From Planctomycetota bacterium (GTDB taxonomy: Bacteria > Planctomycetota > UBA1135 > UBA2386), in assembly GCA_020849665.1 (NCBI GenBank), contig JADLFX010000034.1, positions 1 to 64,000 of the forward strand: a stretch of 64,000 nucleotides of DNA, in the 5' to 3' direction. Below the pieces are notes generated by a model. It made no database searches. It saw only the letters and a program-made list of their open reading frames with translations, and had not been told where the DNA came from. Of the stretch, positions 1-8,012 are shown one piece after another (the stretch's first letter is position 1; each line of letters opens with the position of its first letter). The position numbers and the translations under genes are program-made.

Positions 1-34
1 GAACGTCGAACGCGAGATGGCTAGTCTTGGTCAT
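1..34 (-). CDS. 5' end of an unidentified leftward gene, cut by the window edge
   Basis: On the minus strand an ATG at 34..32 is preceded, 8 to 14 bases upstream, by a strong Shine-Dalgarno sequence (GGAGGG). It opens a frame encoding MTKTSHLAFDV before the window ends. A TAGCCT -10-like box lies about 45 bases upstream. The start of FGGY sugar kinases such as rhamnulokinase reads similarly (hydrophobic-F-D-V/L-G), but eleven residues cannot identify a family, so this is a guess only. The gene would be divergently transcribed from the transketolase-like gene. Confidence 0.5.
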   Translation of the reverse strand, partial: MTKTSHLAFDV

Positions 35-77
35 CGGTCGGTCCCTCCGCCTGCGGCTCTGGCCGCGAAGCGATTCG

Positions 78-83
78 AGGCTA
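78..83 (-). promoter_or_regulatory. putative -10 box (TAGCCT) of the left-edge gene
   Basis: On the minus strand the context is GGTTAGCCTCG, about 45 bases before the ATG at 34. It fits the TANNNT form seen upstream of many genes in this window. No convincing -35 element is visible. Confidence 0.3.
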
Positions 84-208
84 ACCCGCGCACATGCGCA
101 GCGGGCCGACCGCTTCATCCTGTCTGAGTGCGGCCCGGCCGGGGGCGCGGCCCGGCCCCTGGCCGCAACGCGGAGAGCGCGGCTCGCAGGTGCGGCGCGG
201 CCCGGCTT

Positions 209-219
209 CGCTAGACTCC
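209..219 (+). promoter_or_regulatory. putative promoter -10 element CGCTAGACTCC
   Basis: This 11-mer occurs identically at 4142-4152 and 51720-51730, each time upstream of a gene on the plus strand. TAGACT (212-217) fits a sigma-70 -10 hexamer. It lies 126 bases before the transketolase start, which would leave a fairly long leader. No good -35 match is visible. Confidence 0.45.
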
Positions 220-343
220 TGCCCCTTCGGTTCCCGCCCCCTGCCGCGCGCCCGGTCGGGCGCGATGCGGGCGCGGCGGAACCGCGGTGCCGGCCGGTCC
301 GGTACGACCGCGACCGCCCCGCCCTGCCACCCCTCAACCGTCC

Positions 344-2692
344 ATGGCCACGACCTCCAGCCAAGCGCGCCGCCCCTCGCTCGACGACCTGCGCCGCGAG
401 TATCCGCACTACCAGTTCGTCGCCGACTGCGTCGACCAGTTCATCGACATCATGCTGAACCACCGGCAGAGCGGGCACCCCGGCGGGTCGCGCTCCAAGG
501 TGCACCAGCTGGTGGGCGCGCTCCTCACCGGCGCGATGCGCGTGGACCTGCGCCATCCCGAGAAGGCCTTCAACGACCGCTTCGTCCTGGTCGCCGGGCA
601 CTGCGCGCCCCTGGTGTACGCCACCCTCTGCTTCTGCCACGAGGCGCTGCGCCTGCGGCACGAGTGGACCGGCGACGCGCGCTACGAGGTGGCCGGGGGC
701 GCCGAGCGACGGCTGCTCACGGGCGACCTCCTCCACCTGCGCCGCAACCGCGGCCTCCCGGGCCACGTGGAAATGGAGGGCAAGACGCTGTTCGTGAAGT
801 TCAACACCGGCCCCTCGGGCCACGGCGCGCCGGCCGCCGCCGGCGAGGCCCTGGCGCTGAAGCTGGCCGGCGCCGGCGAGGTGAACGTCTGGGCGTTCGA
901 GGGCGAGGGGGGGCACACCGCGGGGGCCCACCACGAGACCAAGAACTCGGCCTACGGCCTGGGCCTGTCGAACCTGATCTACATGCTCGACTGGAACGAC
1001 TGGGGCATCGACGAGAACGCGGTCTCCTCGGTGGTGCACGGCACGCCGCGCGAGTGGTTCGAGCCGTACGGCTTCCGGGTGCTCGGCACCGAGCGCGGCA
1101 GCGAGTGGGAGGGCGTGATCCCGACGCTGCACGACCTGGTGTGGGGCGACAATCCGCAGCGCGCGCCGCGCTGCGCCTGGTTCCGCACCGTGAAGGGCCG
1201 CGGCTACAAGGTCGAGGGCTACAAGTCGCACGGCACGCCGCACAAGCGCAATCACGAGCTCTTCTGGCAGCTGCGCAAGGAGTTCGCCGACCGCTACGGG
1301 GTGGCGTTCCCGGACTTCGGCGCCCCGGACACGCCGGACGCCCAGGCGGCCACGGCCCAGGCGCGCGCCCAGCTCGACACGGTCCTCGCCGCGATGGCCA
1401 GGAACCGCGCCGCGATCGAGTTCGTCAGCGACCGGCTGGTCGAGGTCGGCGACTCGGTGCCGGAGACGCTGCCGGGGCTCGTCGTGGACCGCGACCGCGA
1501 CCTGCTCGACGACCCCGAATTCACCGATCTCGCGCGCCTGCCGGCGGCGCTCTTCGCCAAGCCGGGCGAGAAGGTGCCGAACCGCAAGGCCTTCGGTGAC
1601 TACGGCGCCTACCTGAACTCGCTCGCGCTGGCGAAGTACGGCCGGCCGCTGGTGATCGCGATGGCCGCGGACCTGGCCGAGAGCACCAACATCGCAGGGT
1701 TCATGAAGGAGTTCGGCGGCAGGAAGGGCACGGGATGGTACCAACGCGACCGGAACCCGCACGGCGCGCTCCTGCCCCAGCAGATCACCGAGTTCACCAA
1801 TGCCGGGATCTGCGCGGGGCTGGCCAGCGTGAACTTCGCGCGCGACCCCGAACGGCGCTACGCCGGCTTCCTCGCGGCGTGCTCCACGTACGGGTCGTTC
1901 AGCTACCTGAAGTACGGCCTCATGCGCCTGTTCTCGCAGCTGGCCCAGGACTGTCCCCTGAAGACCGGCAAGGTGATCTGGGTGGCCGGACACTCCGGCC
2001 CGGAGACGGCCGAGGACAGCCGCACCCACTTCGGCATCTTCGCGCCCGGGGTCACCCAGCTCTTCCCCGACGGGCACACGATCAACCTCTACCCCTGGGA
2101 GTACAACGACGTGGTGCCGGCCCTGGCGGCGGCGCTGCGCACCAAGGCCGCGGTGATCGCGCTGCACCTCACCCGGCCGCCGGTGGAGGTGCCGGACCGC
2201 GTGCGCCTCGGCATCGACTCACACCTGCTCGCGGCGCGCGGCGCCTATCTGCTCAAGGACTGGACCCCGGGGCAGCCGCACGCGGGCACCGTGATCGCGC
2301 TCGGCACATCGGTGGTGGCGAACCTGGTGAAGCTCCTGCCGCGCCTGCGGGAACGCGGCCCCAACGTGAAGATCGTGGTGGCGGTCAGCCACGAGCTCTT
2401 CCGGCTCCAGGACCAGGCGTACCGTGACCGGGTGCTGCCGGCGCGGGAGTTCTTCGACTCGATGCTCTGCGCCAACCAGGGCCGGCGCGTGATGCGTGAC
2501 TGGATCCCGCATCGTTGGGCCGAGACGTACGCCCTCACGCCGGACTGGGACGACCGCTGGCGCACCGGCGGGAGCCTGGACGAGATCGTGGCCGAGGCGC
2601 ACCTGGATCCCGACTCGCTGCTGGCCGGGATCGAGCGCTTCGCCCGGGAGCGCGAGGCCCGCCGCCAGGAGATGGCGCGCCTGCTGGACTAG
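344..2692 (+). CDS. transketolase-like thiamine-diphosphate enzyme
   Basis: This encodes a 782-residue cytoplasmic protein of the transketolase type. By family it would move two-carbon ketol units between sugar phosphates in the pentose phosphate pathway. The N-terminal thiamine-binding half carries SGHPGGS (near residue 45), NDRFVLVAGH with the usual substrate-side His, and the metal-diphosphate segment around residue 187 (EGEGGHTAG followed by DWND). That segment departs from the textbook GDG...N motif. The middle pyrimidine-binding half begins near FGDYGAYLNS (about residue 418), and a C-terminal domain follows. The ATG at 344 was chosen because the reading frame upstream is low-complexity Pro/Ala and the conserved part begins soon after it. 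It is somewhat longer than classical transketolases (about 660 residues). A related ketolase-type enzyme with another substrate remains possible. Confidence 0.8.
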   Translation: MATTSSQARRPSLDDLRREYPHYQFVADCVDQFIDIMLNHRQSGHPGGSRSKVHQLVGALLTGAMRVDLRHPEKAFNDRFVLVAGHCAPLVYATLCFCHEALRLRHEWTGDARYEVAGGAERRLLTGDLLHLRRNRGLPGHVEMEGKTLFVKFNTGPSGHGAPAAAGEALALKLAGAGEVNVWAFEGEGGHTAGAHHETKNSAYGLGLSNLIYMLDWNDWGIDENAVSSVVHGTPREWFEPYGFRVLGTERGSEWEGVIPTLHDLVWGDNPQRAPRCAWFRTVKGRGYKVEGYKSHGTPHKRNHELFWQLRKEFADRYGVAFPDFGAPDTPDAQAATAQARAQLDTVLAAMARNRAAIEFVSDRLVEVGDSVPETLPGLVVDRDRDLLDDPEFTDLARLPAALFAKPGEKVPNRKAFGDYGAYLNSLALAKYGRPLVIAMAADLAESTNIAGFMKEFGGRKGTGWYQRDRNPHGALLPQQITEFTNAGICAGLASVNFARDPERRYAGFLAACSTYGSFSYLKYGLMRLFSQLAQDCPLKTGKVIWVAGHSGPETAEDSRTHFGIFAPGVTQLFPDGHTINLYPWEYNDVVPALAAALRTKAAVIALHLTRPPVEVPDRVRLGIDSHLLAARGAYLLKDWTPGQPHAGTVIALGTSVVANLVKLLPRLRERGPNVKIVVAVSHELFRLQDQAYRDRVLPAREFFDSMLCANQGRRVMRDWIPHRWAETYALTPDWDDRWRTGGSLDEIVAEAHLDPDSLLAGIERFAREREARRQEMARLLD

Positions 2693-2706
2693 CGGGTCCG
2701 GCCCGC

Positions 2707-3102
2707 TCAGCCCGCCGCGCGGAGTCGGGCGATCGCGAGGTCCTGGCGCACGGGATCGCGCTGCACCAGCCAGCCACGGAAGTGGTCCACGAAGTGCTGC
2801 AGCAGGTCCGCGGTCCCGGTGTCGAGGTCGCGCATGCCCTGCGCGTTGCCGATGGCGCGCTCCAGGCGCGCGAAGGCCGGCAGGGCCAGCAGGAAGGCCG
2901 GGAACTCCGCGCCGGGCGCGGGCGGTTCGACCAGGGTGCGCAGGCGCTCCAGCCAGCGCCGCTGCGCCACGGCGTGCGCCGCGCGCAGCGTCGCGCGCTC
3001 GGGCAGGTCCAGCGACCATGCATCCTGCTCGAATCGTCGCAGCAGGGTCTCGAGGTCCGGGGCCGCTGCCGGGGCGGCAGCACTCTTGGTTCCTGGGCTC
3101 AT
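2707..3102 (-). CDS. small protein of unknown function
   Basis: This predicts a 131-residue soluble, Ala/Arg/Leu-rich protein with no signal peptide or membrane segment. I do not recognise the family. The middle (AWSLDLPERATLRAAH, then RRWLERLRTLV) looks all-helical. The start is uncertain: ATG at 3102 was chosen, but an upstream ATG at 3126 would add MSNRTPAA. Neither has a clear ribosome binding site. It converges on the transketolase-like gene with only 14 bases between stops, and its start overlaps that proposed for the divergent acetyltransferase gene (shared CATG). Confidence 0.6.
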   Translation of the reverse strand: MSPGTKSAAAPAAAPDLETLLRRFEQDAWSLDLPERATLRAAHAVAQRRWLERLRTLVEPPAPGAEFPAFLLALPAFARLERAIGNAQGMRDLDTGTADLLQHFVDHFRGWLVQRDPVRQDLAIARLRAAG

Positions 3103-3994
3103 GGCGGCGGGGGTGCGATTGCTCATCGGCCGCTGGTGCGGGATCCTTGAGTCGTTGGCGCCGACCATCCCATTTGCCGCCCGGCCGCTGCACCCGCTCG
3201 ATCGTCCGGCCGCGATCGCGGTCGCCGCCGCGGCGGGCGCGCACGGCGCCTACGTGCACAACCACCTGGCCGGCGCGGCCGACCTGGAGGAGACGGCGGA
3301 GGTCGTGCTGCTGCACGGCTCGGATCGCCTCGTGGGCCTGCTCTGGTTCGGCGCCCGCGGCAACCTGGTGGTGATCGAGGCGGCGGCCCTGGAGCCCGCG
3401 GCGGTGGCGCGGGCCGTGGCCGAGACCGGACTCGGCTGGCGCATCGTGCTGGGCCCGTTCCCCGTCGTGCGCGCGCTCGCCGCGCTGGAGCGCGCCGCAC
3501 CCCTGGTCCTGCGCGAACAGGTCTACTGCGGGATGGCGCCCGAGCAGGCGCGCGCGGCCAAGGCGCAGGCCGGGATCCGGCTGGCCGAGCCCGCGGATCT
3601 CGCCGTGCTGGTCGCGGCGTCCCTGCAGTTGAACCAGGAGGATCTGCGGGTCGACCCGCGCCGCGTGAACCGCGGCTGGCTGCGGGAGTCGATCGCCAGA
3701 CGGATCGAGCGGGGCACGACCTGGGTGCTCGGACCGCGCGGGGATCCACTCACCAAGCTGGACGTGGGCAGCGAGGGGCCCGGCGGCATGGTCCTGGAGG
3801 GGGTGTTCACCCAGCCGAAGGCGCGTGGCCAGGGGCTGGCCTCCGGCCTGGTGGCCTCGGTGGCGGCCAGGGTCCGTGGCCAGGTGGCGCTGGTCTGCCT
3901 GCACGTCGCCTCCGACAACCAACCGGCCCTGGCCGCCTACCGCGGCGCCGGGATGCTCGAACTCGAGCGCTGCGGTCTGCTCCTGCGCGGCTGA
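3101..3994 (+). CDS. GNAT-family N-acetyltransferase
   Basis: This encodes up to 297 residues. The C-terminal half is a GNAT fold with acetyl-CoA motif A recognisable as GVFTQPKARGQGLASGL (about residues 233-249), followed by the motif B region SDNQPALAAYRGAGM. The N-terminal half (from about residue 28) resembles the extra domain found in DUF4081-type GNAT proteins. The acceptor substrate is unknown. The start is unsettled. ATG 3101 overlaps the start of the divergent gene, and a TTG at 3155 would fit the conserved region better and leave room for a promoter. No pathway neighbours help. Confidence 0.75.
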   Translation: MAAGVRLLIGRWCGILESLAPTIPFAARPLHPLDRPAAIAVAAAAGAHGAYVHNHLAGAADLEETAEVVLLHGSDRLVGLLWFGARGNLVVIEAAALEPAAVARAVAETGLGWRIVLGPFPVVRALAALERAAPLVLREQVYCGMAPEQARAAKAQAGIRLAEPADLAVLVAASLQLNQEDLRVDPRRVNRGWLRESIARRIERGTTWVLGPRGDPLTKLDVGSEGPGGMVLEGVFTQPKARGQGLASGLVASVAARVRGQVALVCLHVASDNQPALAAYRGAGMLELERCGLLLRG

Positions 3995-4141
3995 GTCCGA
4001 TCTGCGCCCCGGCCGGTTCCGCTCCCGCCATGGTGTGGCGGAGTGGAGCAGCGCCCGGCCGGCGCCGTGTCCCGTCCTGAGACGATCCGGATGTACCCAC
4101 AAGCCCAGAGGGGTCGGGTTCCGACCGATATCGATGGCTCG

Positions 4142-4152
4142 CGCTAGACTCC
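4142..4152 (+). promoter_or_regulatory. putative promoter -10 element CGCTAGACTCC of the pilin operon
   Basis: This is the second exact copy of the 11-mer, with TAGACT at 4145-4150. It lies 74 bases before the first gene of the pilin-like operon, in a 230-base gap otherwise without features. Confidence 0.5.
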
Positions 4153-4224
4153 CAGGCCGGATCCTGCCGGAAGGCCGAGCCTTCGCGGATCCGGGAGAGT
4201 CGCTCACTGCACGAGGGGGAGAAG

Positions 4225-6297
4225 ATGATCGACGCAGCTCGCACTGCGGCCTCGCGGCCGCACGCCACGGGCGCACAGGAGGGCACCGTGCTCGTGGTGC
4301 TGATGATCCTGTTCGTCTGCTTCGCCGGTTTCGTCACCGCGAGCCTCACATCCGTGGTCGCCGAGGACCACAAGACCACGCACCGTCTGTACGCACTGCA
4401 GGCCCAGGTCATGGCCAACAGCCAGCTGGAGCTGGCCAAGAACCTGGTCAACGCCTCGCCCTACAACACGGACATGGAGAACGAGGTCCTGTTGGCCGCC
4501 GTGGCGCGCGCCGACCGGATGATCGCGGGCACGCAGGTGCGCGTGGAGCGCATCGGCACGACGGGCTACTTCCGGCTCACCACCACCGCGGCCCACATGG
4601 GCGTGCTGCGCAACTCGGAGGCCGTGGTGCGCCAGACCTCGCCGGCCTCGTCGTACAACCTGTTCGTGATCGACCACCCGGTCGGTCTGTCGGGGCGGCC
4701 ACGCGGCGCGATCCACACCAACAAGTACATCGACTTCTACTTCCGCAACGGGCTCTACCAGGACCAGGTCACTGCCGGAGAAGGATTCAACTTCGTGGCC
4801 GGCGCCACGCAGGAGAACACGAGGTTCACGGGCGTGACCAACCCGAACGCCCCGGCCTACGACATCCTGGCCAACGTCGACTTCGACAGCCTCGCCAGCC
4901 GGGCCACGGCGCTCTCGGTCACCGAGAACCTGATCTCGGAGGTGCAGTTCAACGGCAACGAAGTGGAGGTGAAGCTCTTCCAGCCGGCGTACCAGGAGCA
5001 GTACCAGACGACGCGCACCCGCACGCGCCTGCTCCGCTACGACACCGAGACCTACGTCGAGCAGGAGCCCGTCTACACCGAGACCCCGTACACGGTCACG
5101 GTCCCCGTCTACACGACCGAGACCTACGTCACCACCGAGAGCCAGCCGGTCTACGCCACGCGCACGGTCACCCGCACCTACCAGGAGCCGGTCTACGCGG
5201 ACCAGACGGTCTCGTACACCGTGCAGGTCCCGGTCTACGGCACGCGTACCGCCACCCGCGACGAGACGGTGCGCGTGTGGGTGCCGCTCGACGAGGGCAG
5301 CCTGAGCGGCAGCGCCGGCACGGTCGGCTCGAGCACGCAGCTGGCCGGCTACTGGCGCACCGAGACCGTCCAGGTCCAGTACCAGGAGCAGTACGTCGAG
5401 CGCTACGAGACCGAGACCCGCTACCGCACCGATCGGGTGCTCACCGGCTACAACAGCGTGTCGCGTGACGAGCTCGAGACCTACGTGTCGGGCTACACGG
5501 ACGTGCCGGTGACCCGCACCCGCCAGGTGCAGACCGGCACCAGGGACGAGACCCGCATCCTGCGCGAGATCACCGGCTACGTCGACGTCACCAAGACCCG
5601 CCAGGTGCCGGTCTACGAGACCTACACGGAGACCGTGACGCGCACCCGCTGGGTGGCCGAGACCCTGGTGCGCACCGAGCGCGTGCCCGCGGACGGCGTG
5701 ATCTACCTCAAGGGCGACGTGCGCAAGATGGCCGGCCAGCTCAACGGGCGCGTCTCGCTGATCACCTCCGGCAAGGTGCGGCTGACCGGCAGCGTGCAGT
5801 ACGTCGACGACGCCGGGCAGACCCGCATGGCCAACGGAGTGGATCCCACCCAGCCGTACACCGACAACCCGAGCTACGCCGGGAACTCGCTCCTGGCGGT
5901 GATGGCCAAGGGCGACATCGTCTACGCCAAGGAGTGCCCGGAGCGGATGGAGGTGAACGCCTCGCTGATCAGCGCCGGCGGCGCGGTCGGCTTCGAGGGC
6001 ATCACCGTGTCCGTGGATGGCCGGGAGGTGTCGACCTCGCTCGACACCAGGAACGCCACCTACGTCCGCGATTCCCTGCGCCGGCTGGGCGGGATCGTCA
6101 GCCGGTACCGGCCGGTGGCCACCTACATCGACGAGTACGGCAACCTGGGCGCCGGGTTCGAGACCGGCGAGTCGGTCATGGATCAGAACCTGCTGCTGAC
6201 CAGCGGCAACAACGCGCCGCCGCCGTTCATGTTCGAGGGTGCCCAGCCGACCTGGATCCTGCAGACGAGCGGCCAGAAGCTGGGAGTCATCGACTGA
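4225..6297 (+). CDS. PilX/DUF4900-like pilus-associated protein with Tyr/Thr-rich YTV-like repeat insert
   Basis: This 690-residue protein opens the operon, with a good ribosome binding site (GAGGGGGAGA). Residues 18-45 form one hydrophobic segment starting at GTVLVVLMILF, like the N-terminal helix of PilX-type minor pilins. Residues about 46-250 and 490-690 match the layout of DUF4900-type proteins (VIYLKGDVRKMAGQLNGRVS, then LLAVMAKGDIVY), probably a beta-helical surface domain. Between them, residues about 253-488 form a long Tyr/Thr/Val/Arg/Glu-rich region with recurring PVY-x-T-x-T units, resembling the YTV repeats of planctomycete extracellular proteins. It contains no cysteines. I infer export by a type IV pilus or type II secretion-like machine and a role as a large extended surface or tip protein. 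Repeat identity is by eye. Confidence 0.75.
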   Translation: MIDAARTAASRPHATGAQEGTVLVVLMILFVCFAGFVTASLTSVVAEDHKTTHRLYALQAQVMANSQLELAKNLVNASPYNTDMENEVLLAAVARADRMIAGTQVRVERIGTTGYFRLTTTAAHMGVLRNSEAVVRQTSPASSYNLFVIDHPVGLSGRPRGAIHTNKYIDFYFRNGLYQDQVTAGEGFNFVAGATQENTRFTGVTNPNAPAYDILANVDFDSLASRATALSVTENLISEVQFNGNEVEVKLFQPAYQEQYQTTRTRTRLLRYDTETYVEQEPVYTETPYTVTVPVYTTETYVTTESQPVYATRTVTRTYQEPVYADQTVSYTVQVPVYGTRTATRDETVRVWVPLDEGSLSGSAGTVGSSTQLAGYWRTETVQVQYQEQYVERYETETRYRTDRVLTGYNSVSRDELETYVSGYTDVPVTRTRQVQTGTRDETRILREITGYVDVTKTRQVPVYETYTETVTRTRWVAETLVRTERVPADGVIYLKGDVRKMAGQLNGRVSLITSGKVRLTGSVQYVDDAGQTRMANGVDPTQPYTDNPSYAGNSLLAVMAKGDIVYAKECPERMEVNASLISAGGAVGFEGITVSVDGREVSTSLDTRNATYVRDSLRRLGGIVSRYRPVATYIDEYGNLGAGFETGESVMDQNLLLTSGNNAPPPFMFEGAQPTWILQTSGQKLGVID
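4981..5691 (+). repeat. in-frame Tyr/Thr/Val repeat region
   Basis: About 236 residues of the preceding protein are degenerate repeats. Typical units are VPVYTTETYV, QPVYATRTVTRT, VPVYGTRTATRDE and VPVYETYTETVTRT. The DNA is correspondingly rich in GTCTAC and ACCGAGACC. A short non-repetitive spacer with Gly/Ser (near 5293-5340) interrupts the array about a third of the way in. Confidence 0.7.
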
Positions 6298-6303
6298 CGC
6301 GCG

Positions 6304-6331
6304 GGGCGGCGGGCCGCGCGGCCCGCCGCCC
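6304..6331 (+). other. perfect GC-rich hairpin between two operon genes
   Basis: A 12-base stem (6304-6315 with 6320-6331) closes a GCGC loop, just after the stop of the PilX-like gene and before the next ribosome binding site. There is no T tract. It may protect the upstream mRNA 3' end or act as a partial terminator that lowers expression of the downstream genes. Confidence 0.55.
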
Positions 6332-6366
6332 GGAGCGACGAGGGTACACAGGGAGGGGGAGACGAG

Positions 6367-6858
6367 ATGGTCCACGAGGAACGAGGCGGTCGGGGCAGAG
6401 CCGGCGGCGGCAAGCCGAAGCCGGGTGCCACCCGACCCGGGGCGGGCAAGGCCGCGAAGGGCAAGGGGGGCGGTGCGGCAGCGGCCGGGCGCCGCACCGG
6501 GCGCAACCGCCCCGCGCCGGACGAACCCGGCGAGATGTCGACCCCGATGCGCCTGCTCCTGGGCGGCCTGGTGGTCGGGTTCCTCGGCCTGGGTGCCTGG
6601 CTGCTGACCAGCGGCCTCCGTTCCGGCCCGGACCAGGATCCGGCCAGGACCACGGCCGGGCCCATGGAAGCCGCCACCGAGACCGGCGTGGACGCCAGCT
6701 ACTCGCTGGTGGGCACGAGTTGGGGATTGGCGGCGAAGGCGCCTCCGCCCCCGCCGGAACTGGAGCTGAGCGAGGAGGAACGGCGCATGCGCAAGTTCGA
6801 GGCCGAGTCGGGCGAGCGCTGGAAGGGCATCGAGATCTTCGTGCGGGGGCGGCGATGA
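6367..6858 (+). CDS. single-pass membrane protein of the pilin operon
   Basis: This 163-residue protein has a basic, Gly/Ala/Lys-rich cytoplasmic N-terminus (residues 1-58), one membrane segment (about 62-82, LLLGGLVVGFLGLGAWLL) and a charged exported tail. I recognise no family. The topology resembles small inner-membrane assembly proteins of pilus or type II systems, but there is no sequence evidence for a specific one. The ribosome binding site GGGAGGGGGAGA is strong. Its stop overlaps the next start as ATGA, so translation is probably coupled. Confidence 0.7.
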   Translation: MVHEERGGRGRAGGGKPKPGATRPGAGKAAKGKGGGAAAAGRRTGRNRPAPDEPGEMSTPMRLLLGGLVVGFLGLGAWLLTSGLRSGPDQDPARTTAGPMEAATETGVDASYSLVGTSWGLAAKAPPPPPELELSEEERRMRKFEAESGERWKGIEIFVRGRR

Positions 6859-7415
6859 AGCGCCTGCATCCGGCACGCGGCCACCGGGGTGGCCAGGAAC
6901 GTCAGGCCGCGGCGCGCGCGGACGAGCGCGGCTTCACGCTGATCGAGGTCACCGTGATGCTGCTCTTCGCCGCGCTGATGATGCTCACCCTGCAGAGCTC
7001 GATGCTCTCCACGGTGAAGACCCGCCAGCGCACCCACGTCACCGACGTGCTGCAGGCGCAGGCGCACGAGTTCCTGCAGCGGCTCCTCGTGATCCCGTTC
7101 GGCGCTCCTGGCGACCCCGCGGCGACCGCCGACCAGCTCACCGAACTCTTCGACGACGATGCGGACCTCGGCAACGTCACCCTGCGCCAGGTCAGCGTGG
7201 CTCCGGCGCAACCCGGCCACACCTTCGCGACCACCCGCGACGGCGTGACCACCCAGTGGCGCGTCGCCATCAGCAACGACCTCGACGGCGACGGGGTCGC
7301 CAGCGGCTTCCGGGAGGGCCGGCCAGACCTGCTGGCCATCGAGGTCTTCGCCAACGACCGGCTGATGTTCCGCACCATGCGGGCCGCCGACTTCGCCAAC
7401 ACCAGGAGGGATTGA
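6855..7415 (+). CDS. type IV pilin-like (pseudopilin) protein, PilV type
   Basis: This 186-residue protein has a prepilin signal ending ADERG, then FTLIEVTVMLLFAALMM. The Gly at 26 is the expected cleavage site and the Glu at mature position 5 is present. It lies just before another pseudopilin gene, as minor pilins usually do. The globular part contains an Asp-rich stretch (NDLDGDGVASG, about residues 138-148) that could bind calcium, as in type II pseudopilins. No prepilin peptidase, ATPase or secretin gene is in the window. A separate GspF-like gene is at 40992. Confidence 0.85.
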   Translation: MKRLHPARGHRGGQERQAAARADERGFTLIEVTVMLLFAALMMLTLQSSMLSTVKTRQRTHVTDVLQAQAHEFLQRLLVIPFGAPGDPAATADQLTELFDDDADLGNVTLRQVSVAPAQPGHTFATTRDGVTTQWRVAISNDLDGDGVASGFREGRPDLLAIEVFANDRLMFRTMRAADFANTRRD

Positions 7416-7419
7416 GGTC

Positions 7420-7992
7420 ATGCGCTCGCTGCTGCGATTCCTGTGCGGACCGGATCACGCGCCCGCGTCGGTCCGCCGCGCCGGTCAGGCCGGCGTGAGC
7501 CTCGCGGAAACCGCCGTGGCCTCGCTGCTGACCACGGCGGTGCTGGCGATGGTCGCCGCCGGCGTGCGTTCGGTGCACACCGCCACGCGCGAGAGCGACG
7601 CCCTGGTGCGCCGTGCCTCGATGCAGCGCAACGTCGTGTCCGCCCTCCGCCAGGAGCTGGAGGCGACCAGCATCGCCGGCAGCCGCTTCCGCCTGGGCAC
7701 GGACAACCGCAGCATCCGCTTCGCCAAGTTGATCGGTGCCGAGCGGTCCGGCGCCGAGGTGTCGGGATTCTGGTCCTCGGAGGTCGAGATCGCGCTGCGC
7801 GACGGCGGCAACGTCGTGCGCACCCAGGACGACACGACCGCGCTCCTGGCCAGCGGCATCGCCGACCTGCGCATCACGCAGCCCACGGGCACCAACTACT
7901 TCGAGGTCACCATCAGCGGCGTGCGCCGCAACGCCGCCGTGGGTGAACCGGTGACCACGACCCGCAGCTTCCGCATCTACCCGAAGAACTGA
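7420..7992 (+). CDS. type IV pilin-like minor pseudopilin, PilW/GspJ type
   Basis: This 190-residue protein has a noncanonical but recognisable prepilin motif, AGQAG then VSLAETAVASLLTTAVLAMV, with Glu at position 5 after the presumed cleaved Gly25. The C-terminal half is beta-rich. A Shine-Dalgarno (AGGAGG) lies inside the end of the preceding gene, and only four bases separate the two reading frames. Order and size suggest a minor pilin in a tip complex with the two upstream proteins. That assignment is inference. Confidence 0.8.
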   Translation: MRSLLRFLCGPDHAPASVRRAGQAGVSLAETAVASLLTTAVLAMVAAGVRSVHTATRESDALVRRASMQRNVVSALRQELEATSIAGSRFRLGTDNRSIRFAKLIGAERSGAEVSGFWSSEVEIALRDGGNVVRTQDDTTALLASGIADLRITQPTGTNYFEVTISGVRRNAAVGEPVTTTRSFRIYPKN

Positions 7993-8012
7993 TCGCACAC
8001 GCAGGAGGAATC

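Larger units (their letters stand above)
35..343. other. divergent intergenic region with two -10-like boxes
   Basis: These 309 bases separate the leftward edge gene from the rightward transketolase-like gene. I see no credible gene here. The stretch holds the Shine-Dalgarno of the leftward gene (about 43-48), a leftward TAGCCT box (83..78) and a rightward CGCTAGACTCC (209-219). It therefore looks like a back-to-back promoter region. Confidence 0.6.
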
